A stretch of 64,000 nucleotides of DNA from Chrysophaeum taylorii (lineage: Eukaryota > Sar > Pelagophyceae > Pelagomonadales > Pelagomonadaceae): contig JAQMWT010000005.1 in assembly GCA_029834535.1 (NCBI GenBank), positions 372,001 through 436,000 of the forward strand, in the 5' to 3' direction. Below the pieces are notes generated by a model that made no database searches, was not told where the DNA came from, and saw nothing but the letters and a program-made list of their open reading frames with translations. The number at the start of each line of letters is the position of its first letter. Within the stretch, counting starts at the first letter, position 1. Both the position numbers and the translations under genes were made by a program. This document shows positions 50,969 to 61,790 of the stretch, in pieces.

Positions 50969-52312
50969 CTATGCTGACAAGGGGGGGAGGTGCGCCGACT
51001 TGTCGCGCGGCGGAAAGGAGCCGAGCTGGACTTGCATGGCCCAGTAGGTCCCGAGCTTGAAGATCTCGGTGACGCGGGCGGTGCCGTAGATAGGGAAGAA
51101 GGAATATGCCGCGAGGCAGAGCTCGTCTTCGGTGAGGGAGACGATGAGGAGGATCAACGTTGCGAACGAGAAGAGCGTGGTGGCAAACGCTGGTAGGTTG
51201 AGGCGATAAGCGGGGGCGCAGACGCGCTCGACGAACGGGGTGTGGACCAGCGTGAAGAGGACGGTTAGGACGCCGACGCCGAACGTGTCGACGAGCATGA
51301 TAACCTGGACATTGATAGTGAAATAAAATACATCGACAACAACCAAGCGATGACTTACGATAACCTGGACAATGCGGTCGGCCCTGGGTATAACGATGGC
51401 CGAGACGAGGCAGTTAGCAGAGAATGACCACAATAGAGAGACGACGACCAGGACGGTCCTCGATTGCCAGGTCGAGCGCGCGCCGAGGCCGACGGCGCCG
51501 TAGCAAACGCGGAAGACGCAGTGTCTGTGGAGGACGTAGGCGAAGAGACCCTCGTCGGGAATGGAGATACACTTGGCGATGAGGCCGTGGCGCTCGAAGC
51601 CCCCCAGCGTCTGGAGGTTGCCGCCGAGGGCGATCGAGGCGCGGACGAGATCGCGAAGGTCGTCGCGCGACATGCCCTCGTACGACGAGCAGTAGTGGTC
51701 GAAGAGGCGGTCGGCACAGCGCGTCGCTTCGTCCTGCGTCTGGTCCTCCTCGACGCGGGTCCACGTCACGCAGACGCGCCCCGTCGGCTGCTCCGTAACG
51801 GCGTCCTTGCATTCGAGCCACACCATCCTTCCCGTCGGCGCGCTGCTCACGTCGAGCTCCGCGATCATCGTCAAAACCTCGGGTTCGCGGCAAGTCACGG
51901 CCACGCGCACCGTCGCGTCGCTCACGCGCACCATATCCTGCTCCTCAAACACTACGGCGCGAGCCTCCGTCGCTCGCAGTGGCGACGAGCGTCCGGACTT
52001 GGTCGCAACGCACGCGCGCCACGCACCGCGAGGGCTCGAGTCTTTTCGCTCGACGTACGCACACACCACGCGCACCTCCACAGTCGGCACCTTTGGCTCG
52101 AGGGGACTCCGCACCCCGCCATAGTCCTCCGCGAGACGCGACGTCGTGCCGCGGGTTTGCTCCTCATCCTCCGCACATCGCCGCGACGACGCGACCATCT
52201 GCTCGATGTCGTCCGTATCTCGCGACACCAGCTCTTGCTCCGGTTCGCTATCGGGGACCTCCGCCAGCCCCGCGTACCCAGAAAGCGCACGCATGCCTCT
52301 GCGGAACATCAT
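50969..52312 (-). CDS. C2-domain multi-pass membrane protein (unrecognised family)
   Basis: From the ATG at 52312 the unspliced frame is 447 residues. Residues about 78-185 (VEVRVVCAYVERKD through ARAVVFEEQDMVRVSDATVR to GRVCVTWTRVE) fit a C2-like beta-sandwich. A soluble region follows, then three or four hydrophobic helices from about 290 (VLVVVSLLWSFSANCLVSAI; FGVGVLTVLFTLVHTPF; FATTLFSFATLILLIV). An in-frame intron of 54 or 60 nt probably lies between 51303 and 51365, where GTAAGT and a repeated GTCCAGGTTATC occur. Removing it shortens the protein by about 18-20 residues. It may tether membranes; the true role is unknown. Confidence 0.55.
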   Translation of the reverse strand: MMFRRGMRALSGYAGLAEVPDSEPEQELVSRDTDDIEQMVASSRRCAEDEEQTRGTTSRLAEDYGGVRSPLEPKVPTVEVRVVCAYVERKDSSPRGAWRACVATKSGRSSPLRATEARAVVFEEQDMVRVSDATVRVAVTCREPEVLTMIAELDVSSAPTGRMVWLECKDAVTEQPTGRVCVTWTRVEEDQTQDEATRCADRLFDHYCSSYEGMSRDDLRDLVRASIALGGNLQTLGGFERHGLIAKCISIPDEGLFAYVLHRHCVFRVCYGAVGLGARSTWQSRTVLVVVSLLWSFSANCLVSAIVIPRADRIVQVIVSHRLVVVDVFYFTINVQVIMLVDTFGVGVLTVLFTLVHTPFVERVCAPAYRLNLPAFATTLFSFATLILLIVSLTEDELCLAAYSFFPIYGTARVTEIFKLGTYWAMQVQLGSFPPRDKSAHLPPLSA

Positions 52313-52713
52313 CCTCGGCCTCTCGAGCTCCGGGGGGTCACGGCTTTCCCACTTTCCACATGTTCCGGTAATAGAGAATACGCGGCGTTTGAATAGTGGG
52401 GTTCAGAGAACGCTTCGATTCGTGACAAGTAAGTAATAACGCGAGATGCTGGGGGAATCCTTCTTGCGTGCTAAGCAAGATGACTGCTGGGTGTGGTCAC
52501 CGCGCGCCGCGAGATGCAGGGGCGGGTGCCTCAACACCATCTGGGGAGAGGTTAAATAGAAAAAAAGAATACATATTATCATTCCGACGACACGACCTCT
52601 CTAAAGAGTGGCGCCCCCTCCTGCTCGTGCGACGTCTCTCTTGAGACTGGAAATCACGAGACACAAGATGCCCCTCCAGTGGTCGTCGATGCGCTGGGTG
52701 CTCGTGTTCTCTC
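52313..52713. other. Intergenic between two minus-strand genes
   Basis: AT-richer, without a notable frame. Contains the promoter of the C2 protein gene and the 3' flank of the GPI8 gene. Confidence 0.45.
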
Positions 52714-53694
52714 TTATCTAGCTCCTGATTCGTACGATGACAGGGGCCAGTCGGTTAGGCGAGGTATCGAGGCCGGCGAAGAGAAGAAGGCTGAGAGCAG
52801 AGTGGCTTGCCACGCGTCTTCCTGCGGCGATCCCCAGGAGGCGTCGTAAATGTCGAGGGTGGATCTCGTCGGCGCGCGAGCCAACGCGGCCGCGAAATCG
52901 CCGAGGGTCGCGGTCGCGGGCGGGGTCTCGCGAAAAAAACGGGCTGCGAGGTACTCGGTGAAGCGGTCGGCGAGGGCGACGCCGATCGTCGCGTCGGGTG
53001 GGCTGGCGTACGCATTCTCGCCGAGGCGCGACGAGGCGAGTCCGAGAACGCCCGGCGCGTCGTCCAATCTTGAGAAGAGCGATCCCGCCTGACACGTATC
53101 GACGAGCACCAGCAACTTTCGGAAGCGGCGCTTGAGGCGCATCTCGCGCACGGCGTTTGCGAGTTCGACGGCCGAGAGCTCCTCGGAGTCTTGGAACTTG
53201 AGGAACTCGTCGCCGCCGTGGCCCGTCATATAGAGCACGACGTTCGACGCCGGCCCCGAGCCTAGCAACGGGCTACGGCCCGTCAACACGTCCTTGACAA
53301 GACGCGGCGTCACGCGCCCGTAGGCAGAATCGATGCGCACGCCCTCGAGCAGGTTCGTGCTGTAGTTCCCCGCTTCCAGGAAGATCGAGCCCTTGAACGC
53401 GTTGCGCGCGCTGCAGCCGCACGGCTCTGCCAGAAGGGTCACAATGTCTGCGAGACCTCTCAATGCGACTCCACACACACATCCGCACGGTCGGCTGGAA
53501 CGCCCATTCTCCTCGCCACCTGATGGACTGCGAGCGCGTTCGCCGCGTGCCTACCTCGATACTTATTCACACGCTCATCACAGAGCATTTCCTCGCCTGT
53601 AATTCGCCCAGTACCGCGAGGCGCCGACAACCACGAACCACGTGTCGCGGTGATCCTCGAGTGCGACCACGGCGACCACCCCAAGCCAAAGCAT
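52714..53694 (-). CDS. PIGK: GPI transamidase catalytic subunit GPI8/PIG-K
   Basis: Three exons (53694-53597, 53550-53489, 53447-52714) give 297 residues. The start MLWLGVVAVVALEDHRD is a signal sequence directly before FVVVGASRYWANYRHAANAL, the conserved GPI8 N-terminus restored across the first intron. The C13 peptidase catalytic residues are His130 (LYMTGHGG) and Cys172 (VLVDTCQ), with FLKFQDSEELSAVELANA between. GPI8 cleaves the C-terminal signal and attaches GPI anchors in the ER. The protein lacks the C-terminal membrane helix of animal and yeast forms, as in trypanosomes. The first intron (46 bp) begins with GC rather than GT. Confidence 0.88.
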
Positions 53695-53946
53695 TGCATC
53701 GTCTGTTTCAACCAACTTTAGGACGGGCCATCATCGTTATGAGAGCGGGGGTTGCGCGAGGGGCACGGTACGAGCGCAAGGGGATATCTATCCCCTTGGT
53801 ACAACAAGCAAGGGGTTATCAAAAGAAGGTCGAAGGTCGGTGCTTTCTGCCAGTAAACAGCAGCTCAAAGTGCAAGGACTTAGGGCTTCGCCAACCGGCA
53901 GTAAAGTAAGGTATGGTAAGGTAAAGTAAGGACTAGCAGCAACACA
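53695..53946. promoter_or_regulatory. Divergent promoter (PIG-K / SFI1-like)
   Basis: 252 bp with a short array of GTAAAGTAAGG / GGTAAGG units at about 53904-53932 just before the SFI1-like ATG. On the minus strand these read CCTTACC, related to the CTTACCC motif elsewhere. Confidence 0.4.
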
Positions 53947-56900
53947 ATGCCGACTACCGACGAGACTCGGAGACACGAACTGCGCGAGCTCGAACGTCAG
54001 CTCTCTTCGGCGCGCACCGCGTCGGCCATCATGGGTGCACGCCTTGAAGAGCGCGATCGCGTCGCGGCACGGCGGGGCTACACTGCTAGGCTCGCGAAGC
54101 GACGACAATGCGACCGAAACACTGTCGCGGCGACACGACTCGGCGAGAGAGCCACGCACGAAGAACCGAGCGCATCGACACTTCTCAACAAGTTTGCGGA
54201 CGAGTTTCAGAGAGATTCGGAGCTCCGTGTCGTCCGAGCGCTCGCTGCTCGGGATCAGGCCTACGAAGCTGCAAACGAAGCCGCCGCCGCAAACAATGCG
54301 GCCGAAGCGCGAGCGGCACGCTCGATTGAGGCCGCGATCAAGGTCTCCACTGATATTGGCGCGGCAGTGCGCGACGCCGTCGGTGTTTCCGAAACCCGTG
54401 TGAAGCTTGCTGCGGATGCCGCACGGCTATCGTTTGCTCACGCCGTGGTGCGTGACGCCCGCTTCGACGCCAAGCGGTTGGCTGAGCGTCTCGGGTATGG
54501 TACCGGATACAACGAAGATGATGACGGCGGCAACTTGCTTGAACTCCCCTCCATCCAGCTTGGGGACGATAGCGACGCGGGACAACTTCCTTTGTCCACA
54601 AACGGCGATCGTACGCTTACAACCTTGGCCCTGATAGAGAAATGTTCACCAGAGCTCGCGATTAAACTCGCCCTCGACCTCGCGGGCCGGCGTGTTGGTC
54701 GGATGGCGGCACCTGACATCCCCCAAGTGAGCCAGCTCCGAAGGTTGTGGGCACGTTTGGTCGTCGTTCAGCGAATAAGCCGTGTTTGGCTCGCGCTCGC
54801 ACGGCGGTTTACGACCTGGGCGACCATTGCTCGAATGCGACCCTCATCTTGGGAGACGGTGCAGGTAGGGTCGCTGGCCGCACAAGCAGCAAAATCCCTC
54901 AGAAGAACAGCTTCGATGGACGTCCAGCACGTTGATATTGTCGAACCAACGACGCAGTTGACAGTTCAAACACAGACGTCTCAACCGTGCCTGCACGTCG
55001 AGAGCCGCTTGTCTGTGCTTGACGAGAAGCAGAAACAGCTGCTTCAATTACTAGTGCTACGAGTGTCAAACTCGGAAAAATCGCGCGCTGCGTTCTATCG
55101 CTGGAGGCTATTTCCCGACAAGAACGAACTCAGGTGTCCTCGTTCTACGATGAACATTTTTCAGCAGCGGTCGTGTTCTTTGGTGTTGGCTCATCTCATC
55201 CGGGCTCTTATCAGCCCTCGCCCACGCACCAATCTTCGACTGGCCTTCAGCTATTGGCGACTCCTCGCTGCGGTGTGCAAAGAAACTGAGCGGCTGCAGA
55301 CTGTCTTGGAAGCAGAGAGTCTCGAGCGGCTGGTATTCTCGCGACGATTTGCGCTCCTCACAATGAACCAGATTCTGCTTCGCGGATGGCGGTGCAAGGC
55401 GCGCGTCATGCAACGATGGCGTGAAGCAGTCGCAGGAGAGCGACAGCGCCTGGCCCACCTTCAAGACCTTGAGCTCACGTACGCGGCGGCAAAAATTCTA
55501 GCGGGCTTGCAACAAACAAGTTCAATCTTGGTCTACAGGGTTCTGAAGAGCTTGATGCGGGCTTTCAGCCTGTGGCTGCAGTTCACGAAGAGCACGCGCG
55601 AGAGCGAAATTCGACTGCATGGAGCTTTACAGCGAGCGACGCGCAGGTCCCTGCGTTCCGCGCTTCATTGCCTGAAGACGAACACGCGATGGAAAGCGGC
55701 AGTTGAGAATCTTCCATCTGCGAAGCTTAGAACTCAAATTTCCACGTTGGAGAGGGTGCGAACCTGTTGGTTCGCCTGGTCATTGATAATTGCGAGGATG
55801 CAGATGACCAGCGTCACGGTCAAGGCTGCGGCACCACTTCTTGTTCGAATGCGCTCCCGCTTTGACTCAAAATCCACTCGGGGTGCTTTACTGTGGTGGC
55901 ATGCCGTATTAAGAGACTCGAATCGCCGACGGTTCGCAATCAACACGCTTTGCTCGATGTTTCTGAAACGGAGGCTCGAATGGGGCTTCGACGGCATATG
56001 GCGCCACTCGCGATGTTCGGCATTTAAACAGATTCTGGTGAATTTGCGTTTAAAGATAACGTGGCGCTCCTGGGTGGACTGCATTGAGCCGGCACATTCG
56101 TTGCGTTTCTGTGCTCGTGATGATGCCAGACAGTGTTTAACGATGTATTCTCTTGTAGTGCTAGGCCGTTACCGGAAGATTTGGCTTAAATCCACCATGT
56201 TTGTGCGATTGCGATCGATCAATTACAAGTGGAAACGTGCGCGATTCGCTCTGCGTCTTGTCACCATGACCATGGGACGTGCTATCATGTTGCGATCTTG
56301 GTGTGCATGGCGGTCATATCGGCAGCCGTCAACGATGCAATTAAGAGCAGCACACGCCATGTATGGTCAGCTGTGGATACATTTTGTTTGTCGTTCGAAA
56401 AGAAATGCATTTCAGATCTGGTTTGGAATCACTGTCAAATCGCGGTTCCTTGCATCACTCACAACAGTCAAATCGCTCGCCTTATCTGATTATTGTTTTC
56501 AACAAGGCGCCATTTTCGCCGAGCGCATTATAAAGCGGCAATTGGGCCAAGCAGTAGCACGATGCTGGTTTCGATGGCAAATCTCGCAATTTAAGTGCCA
56601 CATGCGGCAAAACCTCGGAGCCCAAGTAAGACGTCTCGTGGCTCGGAGGATATGCCACGCCAATCGCTACTTTCTTTACGTTGGGTTCGATACCTTTAGG
56701 CGTCACGCGCGCCTTTGCACTATTCGTCGCAGGACTGCCCAGCAAGTCGCGCAGGTAGTTCGGTTTCTTCAACGGCGCAGCCTTGCACGCGCATGGATTT
56801 CACTCAAAGACAAAAGTCCCCCCGTTGGAAGAATCCAGTTGCTCCTGCTGCGGCATGTTCTGCGACAATTGTGGAGGAGGCTTATGTCAACGGCCATAGG

Positions 56901-57693
56901 TACGTGGAAACTGTGCGCTCGATTATGGAGACGTGGTCAACTGCTTCGACGTGTTTTGATTCGCTGCAAGTGTCGCAAAGCAAAGTGCGTGTGGGCCCAC
57001 TTGTGCAGCTGGTATTACGAAAGCCGGCATAATAATAATGGTCGTGCTCTTGACAGACTTGGCGGGACGACTCCGCTCCTCGCATGCGAGGAAAAGGACG
57101 TTATTCTTCGCATGCTGGCGAATGGATCACCGGTGTCCCGAGCTCACTCGAGCGTGGCCGCCAATGACCGCGATGAAGTCGATGCGATCTCATCGAATCA
57201 GGCAACAAAGTTGGCGTACGTGACGCCTCAGGCCTGCCAAAAGAAGAGGATGTTCTTTTCAGAAGGGCCATGCGTCATGAGCCGCAAGTCGGTTGGAACG
57301 ATGCCGAAGAGCATTGCGAAGACGTCTAAGAACAGTGCAAGGCTACGTGCAAGCGAAATTGCTTGTTCAGCATATGACACAGGCTATGCCTCATTTCTAA
57401 CTCCGCGGCGGGTGCGCTTCAGAGAGTCCGAACTCATCGATAAGCACTTGGCTCCACGCAACGCCGCCCCTCATTCCGAAGTAGGCCGACTGACTCGGGT
57501 GGCAACAGATTTAAAAAAAGGTGAGAATGACGATGCTGTTGATTTTCTCAGAGCCCAAAACGATATGTTGCGCTTGCAGTTAGCAAGACAACAGGAAACC
57601 ATCAACCAGCAAAAAAAGCGTGCGATTCACCAAGGTCGCACAATTTGTGAAGCTGCCAACGTTATTGTAGCCTGGCCACGTACGTCGCCGTAG
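53947..57693 (+). CDS. SFI1-like centrin-binding repeat protein
   Basis: A 1248-residue single-exon protein. The N-terminal 170 residues are charged and helical (LRELERQLSSARTASAIM; alanine-rich coiled coil). From about 260 to 1040 it holds roughly twenty helical repeats marked by an aromatic-tryptophan pair, such as AAFYRWRLF, FSYWRLLAAV, MQRWREAV, FSLWLQF, LWWHAVLR, CWFRWQI and ARAWISLK, spaced 25-45 residues apart. This is the SFI1 pattern; each repeat binds a centrin, and the fibre lies at centrioles or basal bodies. The C-terminus ends in a coiled coil (AQNDMLRLQLARQQETINQQ). GC content is lower than in neighbouring genes. Confidence 0.72.
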   Translation: MPTTDETRRHELRELERQLSSARTASAIMGARLEERDRVAARRGYTARLAKRRQCDRNTVAATRLGERATHEEPSASTLLNKFADEFQRDSELRVVRALAARDQAYEAANEAAAANNAAEARAARSIEAAIKVSTDIGAAVRDAVGVSETRVKLAADAARLSFAHAVVRDARFDAKRLAERLGYGTGYNEDDDGGNLLELPSIQLGDDSDAGQLPLSTNGDRTLTTLALIEKCSPELAIKLALDLAGRRVGRMAAPDIPQVSQLRRLWARLVVVQRISRVWLALARRFTTWATIARMRPSSWETVQVGSLAAQAAKSLRRTASMDVQHVDIVEPTTQLTVQTQTSQPCLHVESRLSVLDEKQKQLLQLLVLRVSNSEKSRAAFYRWRLFPDKNELRCPRSTMNIFQQRSCSLVLAHLIRALISPRPRTNLRLAFSYWRLLAAVCKETERLQTVLEAESLERLVFSRRFALLTMNQILLRGWRCKARVMQRWREAVAGERQRLAHLQDLELTYAAAKILAGLQQTSSILVYRVLKSLMRAFSLWLQFTKSTRESEIRLHGALQRATRRSLRSALHCLKTNTRWKAAVENLPSAKLRTQISTLERVRTCWFAWSLIIARMQMTSVTVKAAAPLLVRMRSRFDSKSTRGALLWWHAVLRDSNRRRFAINTLCSMFLKRRLEWGFDGIWRHSRCSAFKQILVNLRLKITWRSWVDCIEPAHSLRFCARDDARQCLTMYSLVVLGRYRKIWLKSTMFVRLRSINYKWKRARFALRLVTMTMGRAIMLRSWCAWRSYRQPSTMQLRAAHAMYGQLWIHFVCRSKRNAFQIWFGITVKSRFLASLTTVKSLALSDYCFQQGAIFAERIIKRQLGQAVARCWFRWQISQFKCHMRQNLGAQVRRLVARRICHANRYFLYVGFDTFRRHARLCTIRRRTAQQVAQVVRFLQRRSLARAWISLKDKSPPVGRIQLLLLRHVLRQLWRRLMSTAIGTWKLCARLWRRGQLLRRVLIRCKCRKAKCVWAHLCSWYYESRHNNNGRALDRLGGTTPLLACEEKDVILRMLANGSPVSRAHSSVAANDRDEVDAISSNQATKLAYVTPQACQKKRMFFSEGPCVMSRKSVGTMPKSIAKTSKNSARLRASEIACSAYDTGYASFLTPRRVRFRESELIDKHLAPRNAAPHSEVGRLTRVATDLKKGENDDAVDFLRAQNDMLRLQLARQQETINQQKKRAIHQGRTICEAANVIVAWPRTSP

Positions 57694-58061
57694 CCCAGCG
57701 CTTCGTTTGCGGCAAGTGGGGCAAAAAAAGCGTCACTTGTACATCTCAACACAATAACCTCTCTAAGCAGAACCACCGATATGATCTTGTGCCGAGTTGG
57801 GTGTCCAAATGTCTAGCAAACTAGCTAATACTTAAATATAGTTGGGTGTCTAAGACATCTAGTAAACTAGCTGAGAGTTGCTCGTCGTGAAGTTTCTAAG
57901 GCCGTGGTTCAGGCAAAGGAACGCTGGATCTGCTCGATGTGTGACGGACTGAATGCCGGCTGCGAGTCGCTTGGTGGCACGAAGCGATATTGGGAGATTG
58001 TGGTTGCCTTAAGAGCGCCCTCCCGGCGTAGGTTGGCACCTATTCGCCTCCCGAGCGGGCC
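57694..58061. other. Intergenic, no gene
   Basis: Includes a short internal duplication (AGTTGGGTGTC with CTAGTAAACTAGCT or its variant at about 57796 and 57840). No coding potential. Confidence 0.45.
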
Positions 58062-58307
58062 GGTTGGCAGCCGGAACGTTCGCAGTGGGACGGGGTATGG
58101 CCGGGGGGCGAAGACGGAAGGTTATCGACGAGTTGGTTGTCAGTCACATCGCGGTCTCCTCGTCGCATGGCGACAAGCTTGATGGTCACTCTCCGCCGAC
58201 CGACCTTTCGTCGCTCCTCGTCTACAGGCCCGTGACTCCGGACTGGCTCCTGTCGGTCCGGCCTGGCTCCTATGCTCGGGAGAGGTCTGAAGTTAGTTAG
58301 TTAGTTA
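58062..58307 (+). mobile_element. TTAG-tailed short retroposon, second full copy
   Basis: By eye about 98 percent identical to 36846-37092 over 245 bp, with the same start (GGTTGGCAGCC) and TTAG tail. Flanks show only an imperfect GAGCGG match, so its target duplication is unclear. Confidence 0.75.
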
Positions 58308-58329
58308 AGAGCGGCTTGTCCCAGGATAG

Positions 58330-59195
58330 GTCGTCATGTCAGACACTCCTGCGCAAGCCGGATGGTGCGCGCTTCAAAACCTCAGGAAAATGCCGAAGTG
58401 TTCCGTTCACGCTTTTCGATGCTCTATCACATTTATGCTAGTTAAGACGCAGAAGTCATTGAGGATATAGCATAGCGGCCAATCCGCGATGAACTTGGTG
58501 CTGTACTGTCAGATGACGAGAGTCGTCGTGCTGTGCGCTAGCTCAATCTTTCAGCTGCTTGAGCATGGGGCGTTCGTGCGGAGGTATAGCGGACGTTCTC
58601 TGGTCGTCAGAGCACACTTAGGATCCTCAGAACAGTAGTGCATGATTTCTGGTCGTCCGAGAAACAACCGGAAGAATGGGATATCGCCCTTCTTGGTGTT
58701 TTGCCGAAGAAAGGTGGCCTTTCGCTGCAGGTTTCTATCGCGGCGTGATGATGCTCGAGGTCGCGCACAAGATTGTCTCCAACATCGTACGCGATTGTCT
58801 CGTGTCATCTCTCGGTGTCATTTCAGCTGAATTTTGAACACGAATCGCTTTGCGGCTTTCGGCCCGAACGAGAGACTGCCGACGCAACCTTCAGCCTGAA
58901 GATGGCATGGAAGAAGCGTCGTGAGCACGGCATGGAAACTTGGGTTCTATTCATTGATTCGTCAAGGCTTTCGACAGGGTCCCGCGGAAAGTACTCTGGC
59001 AAGTGCTATCGAAATTCGACGTTCCAGCGAAAGTCGTACGCTGCTTCCCGACCTTCACGACGTCGCCATGAAATGGTCAAGGCCGACACGTATAGAACGA
59101 AAAGAACCGAACTTAGGATATCCCCCTGCTTTAGGCCGATGGTGGAGTCGATCGAGGCGAATTGGCTGCCTTGGGTCTACGATACCACCGTGTAA
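58330..59195 (+). pseudogene. LINE reverse transcriptase fragment (element A)
   Basis: Broken frames carry the N-terminal reverse transcriptase motifs of a non-LTR element: LRKPDGARFKTS, a W-x-IALLGVLPKKGGLSL stretch, MMLEVAHKIVSNIVRDC, then CGFRPERETADATFSLKMAW and KKRREHGMETWVLFID, followed in a shifted frame by VPAKVV-like sequence. The downstream catalytic YxDD region is not visible. Several stops and shifts interrupt it, so it is a dead 5'- and 3'-truncated copy. Confidence 0.7.
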
Positions 59196-59199
59196 TTTC

Positions 59200-61790
59200 G
59201 CCATGGACGCTTACTGCTCGGTGTTGATGACCTGGGTCACGTTGAGCCTTTATCAGCCAATAGTGGTGAAATTTCTGTTATTTCATTTGACCACTGTGTG
59301 CGGTACTTGGGGATCCAGTGGTCTCCCGCTAGCGAGTATCTTGACGTTGCAGATTCAATTCGTCATATTGCCGACGATTTTGTGGCTAAGCTCCAGTGCC
59401 CCCGGATAGCACACGCTACCTTTTTGACCAAGTGCTCGGGAGCAAGCTTGCCTATCGCTTTCGTTTTGAACGTTTCAATTCGAATGCAAACAGCGCTTTG
59501 TGGATTCACTTCAACGTGAAATGGAGTCTCTGTTGTTGAAGCCAGCACATTTGTGCGAACAAATCTAATCGGTTGGTTTTACAAACACCCGCAACTCTCG
59601 GAGGTGCCGGCTTTCCATCCTGGGTTGACAAAATTAACGCCGATCGTCTGGAGTGGATGGCGCGTTTGTTGCATCGGGGTTGCCTCGCGACACGGCGGAT
59701 TGAGGCGCTCATTCATTCGTCAGGCTCAAATGCGTTTTGGCGCCAGTTCTCCCGTCTTCGAATCAAGCCATGCTGCAAATGCTAAATGGATCACCTCTAT
59801 TGCCACGGACCGCACTCGTTTCGGGTGGGTCGATGGTACTATCGTATGGGCCAGTGCAAATGACGTGCAACTTACTGGGGGTGGTCCGCTCCCTGGATCC
59901 GCTGCTCCATCTGATCGCACTGTTGTCGATGTTGCGCTCGCTGTTGGTTGGCCGGTCCCTGATACTATCAACCTGCAGCGGGTGTGCCACGAGAACGAGG
60001 TCTGGTGATCCACCTCCTTCCTCGCCGCGGACGGATATGCCTTCCATGACGCATGAATTCCTCCTTCAGCGGTGGACCGTGCTTGGTTCGTCGCGCGCTT
60101 GAAGACATTACTCCATGTGGATGCTGCCGGCCTTGTTGACCCCGGGGCCGAATTTCGGGCCGATCGCGCCATGGCAGGTATCATCCGTGGTGATGTTGCC
60201 TTGTGCGTATTTGACTGCCACCTGCGCATAGTTGATGTGCAAGACACGGATGGTGATAACGCGCTCGTGTGTGAATTGGAATCCCGGACGTGTTTCCGCG
60301 AGCTGCAGCCAGGTACAGGTGGCGGTAAATTCGAAAGGGAGTGGTATGAGGGTCGTATCCGCGGCGTCACGGGCCGCGGCAGACACACCCGCACCCTTTT
60401 TTGCGCTGGCGGTGTCGAGTACCCTTTGACCCCGAAGGCTGTGCGAGCGTTTCGTGTTCTTCCCTATGATTAGTCACTTGGCTGGGATCCTGCGGCATGG
60501 TTTGTCCCGAAAGCCACGGCCGTTGCGGTCTCGTGCGTCGGTATGCGTCGCCTTCCCGTGAAACACCGTCGCCCCGCTGGCCAGTTTCATCGGGAACCTT
60601 TCTCTTTGCCTTTAAGTCCCGCTGCAATGCGTAACGAAATTTTTACTTGTTTCCACACCCGCCGCCGCGCATCCAACGCCGCCTCCCACGTCCTCCATTC
60701 CCCCCCGACCTTGGTTTGGGCACCTACGCAGAGAGACTGTCGCCGCCCGGTTTCCTACACAGGCCACGCCTCATTCTGCACTTGATGGCTGTTGTACTAG
60801 ACCGCAGATCGATCATCTCTACGTGGCCAGCAACGGATCCGTGTCCAAAGGTGAGGGCGGAGCTGCTGTAGCCACTTTCGATCCTGTGCCCCCCCGCCTC
60901 TACACTTTAGCTTCGCGGGTCGCTCCCGGTCCTGGAACTCTATCTGCGTATCGTGCTGAGGTCATGGGAATCTATGCCGCACAAGGTATATACCGCACAA
61001 GCTGCACTTTGGTCCCTTCGTGATGTACTCACTCGGAGACCCGTGAAAGCTGTCCTTGACAATAAAGGCGCTGTGCTCGCACATTTTGGCCTCTCGCAGC
61101 GTGTGCCAGTCACATCCAGCGATATTTGGGATGAGATTGCGCACTTCACTCCACGCTTTACGGCACATTTTGGTTCATTTGACCTCGAGTGGGTGCGAGG
61201 CCACCCGGAACGTCGCAAATCTTTTTCCCAGTTCACCTTTGTCGAGTCTCTCCAGCATCTTGCTTATGGCCTTGCGGCGCGTGGCCAGTGTGGAGCGGGT
61301 GCGGATGACCCTTCTTGCACGCACTTCTGCCATATGGCCGACGTTGGTTTGCTGTCACCTTCTTCCAGCGGCGCCGTCTGTTTGATGGGGTCTGCTCCAC
61401 TTTGCTGACGCAGCTTGGCATTGCGCACCTTCGTGCTTATGAGCCTGCCGATGTCAACCATCTCTCTTTGCTCTCCCGGACATCTTTTGTCGGCCCGTGC
61501 AAGACATTCATGACGCGTGCCATGCAGGTTAAGTGCCTCATGGCGCAATTAGCCACCCGACAGCGCTCTGCTGCTTGGGGATTTGTTGTCCCTGATCACA
61601 CGCGTCGCTGTTGTCGCTGCCCTGGTTCTTCCGAGTCGCTTCCATCTTCTGACTATCAGCCCACATCCCACTTTGACGATGGCGAGACAGAGTTATGTGG
61701 CTACTCTGCTGCTCCATCCGCTTGTACTCGCCAGCTTGACTTTACGGGACTGGTTGACTTCTCGTCTCTCTACTTCCCACACTGCTCTTG
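59200..61790 (+). pseudogene. LINE fragment with RNase H domain (element B)
   Basis: A second non-LTR remnant, read in several plus frames. First comes a reverse transcriptase thumb-like part (VRYLGIQWSPASEYLDVADS, then TLGGAGFPSWVDKINADRLE). Next is a long linker with EYPLTPKAVRAFRVLPYD, then an RNase H domain (ASNGSVSKGEGGAAV, YRAEVMGIYAA, VLDNKGAVLAHFGL, LEWVRGHPERRK) and a cysteine-rich tail (TRRCCRCPG). The first catalytic Asp of RNase H is Asn here. Its N-terminal reverse transcriptase core is missing, and many frames are broken. Confidence 0.65.
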
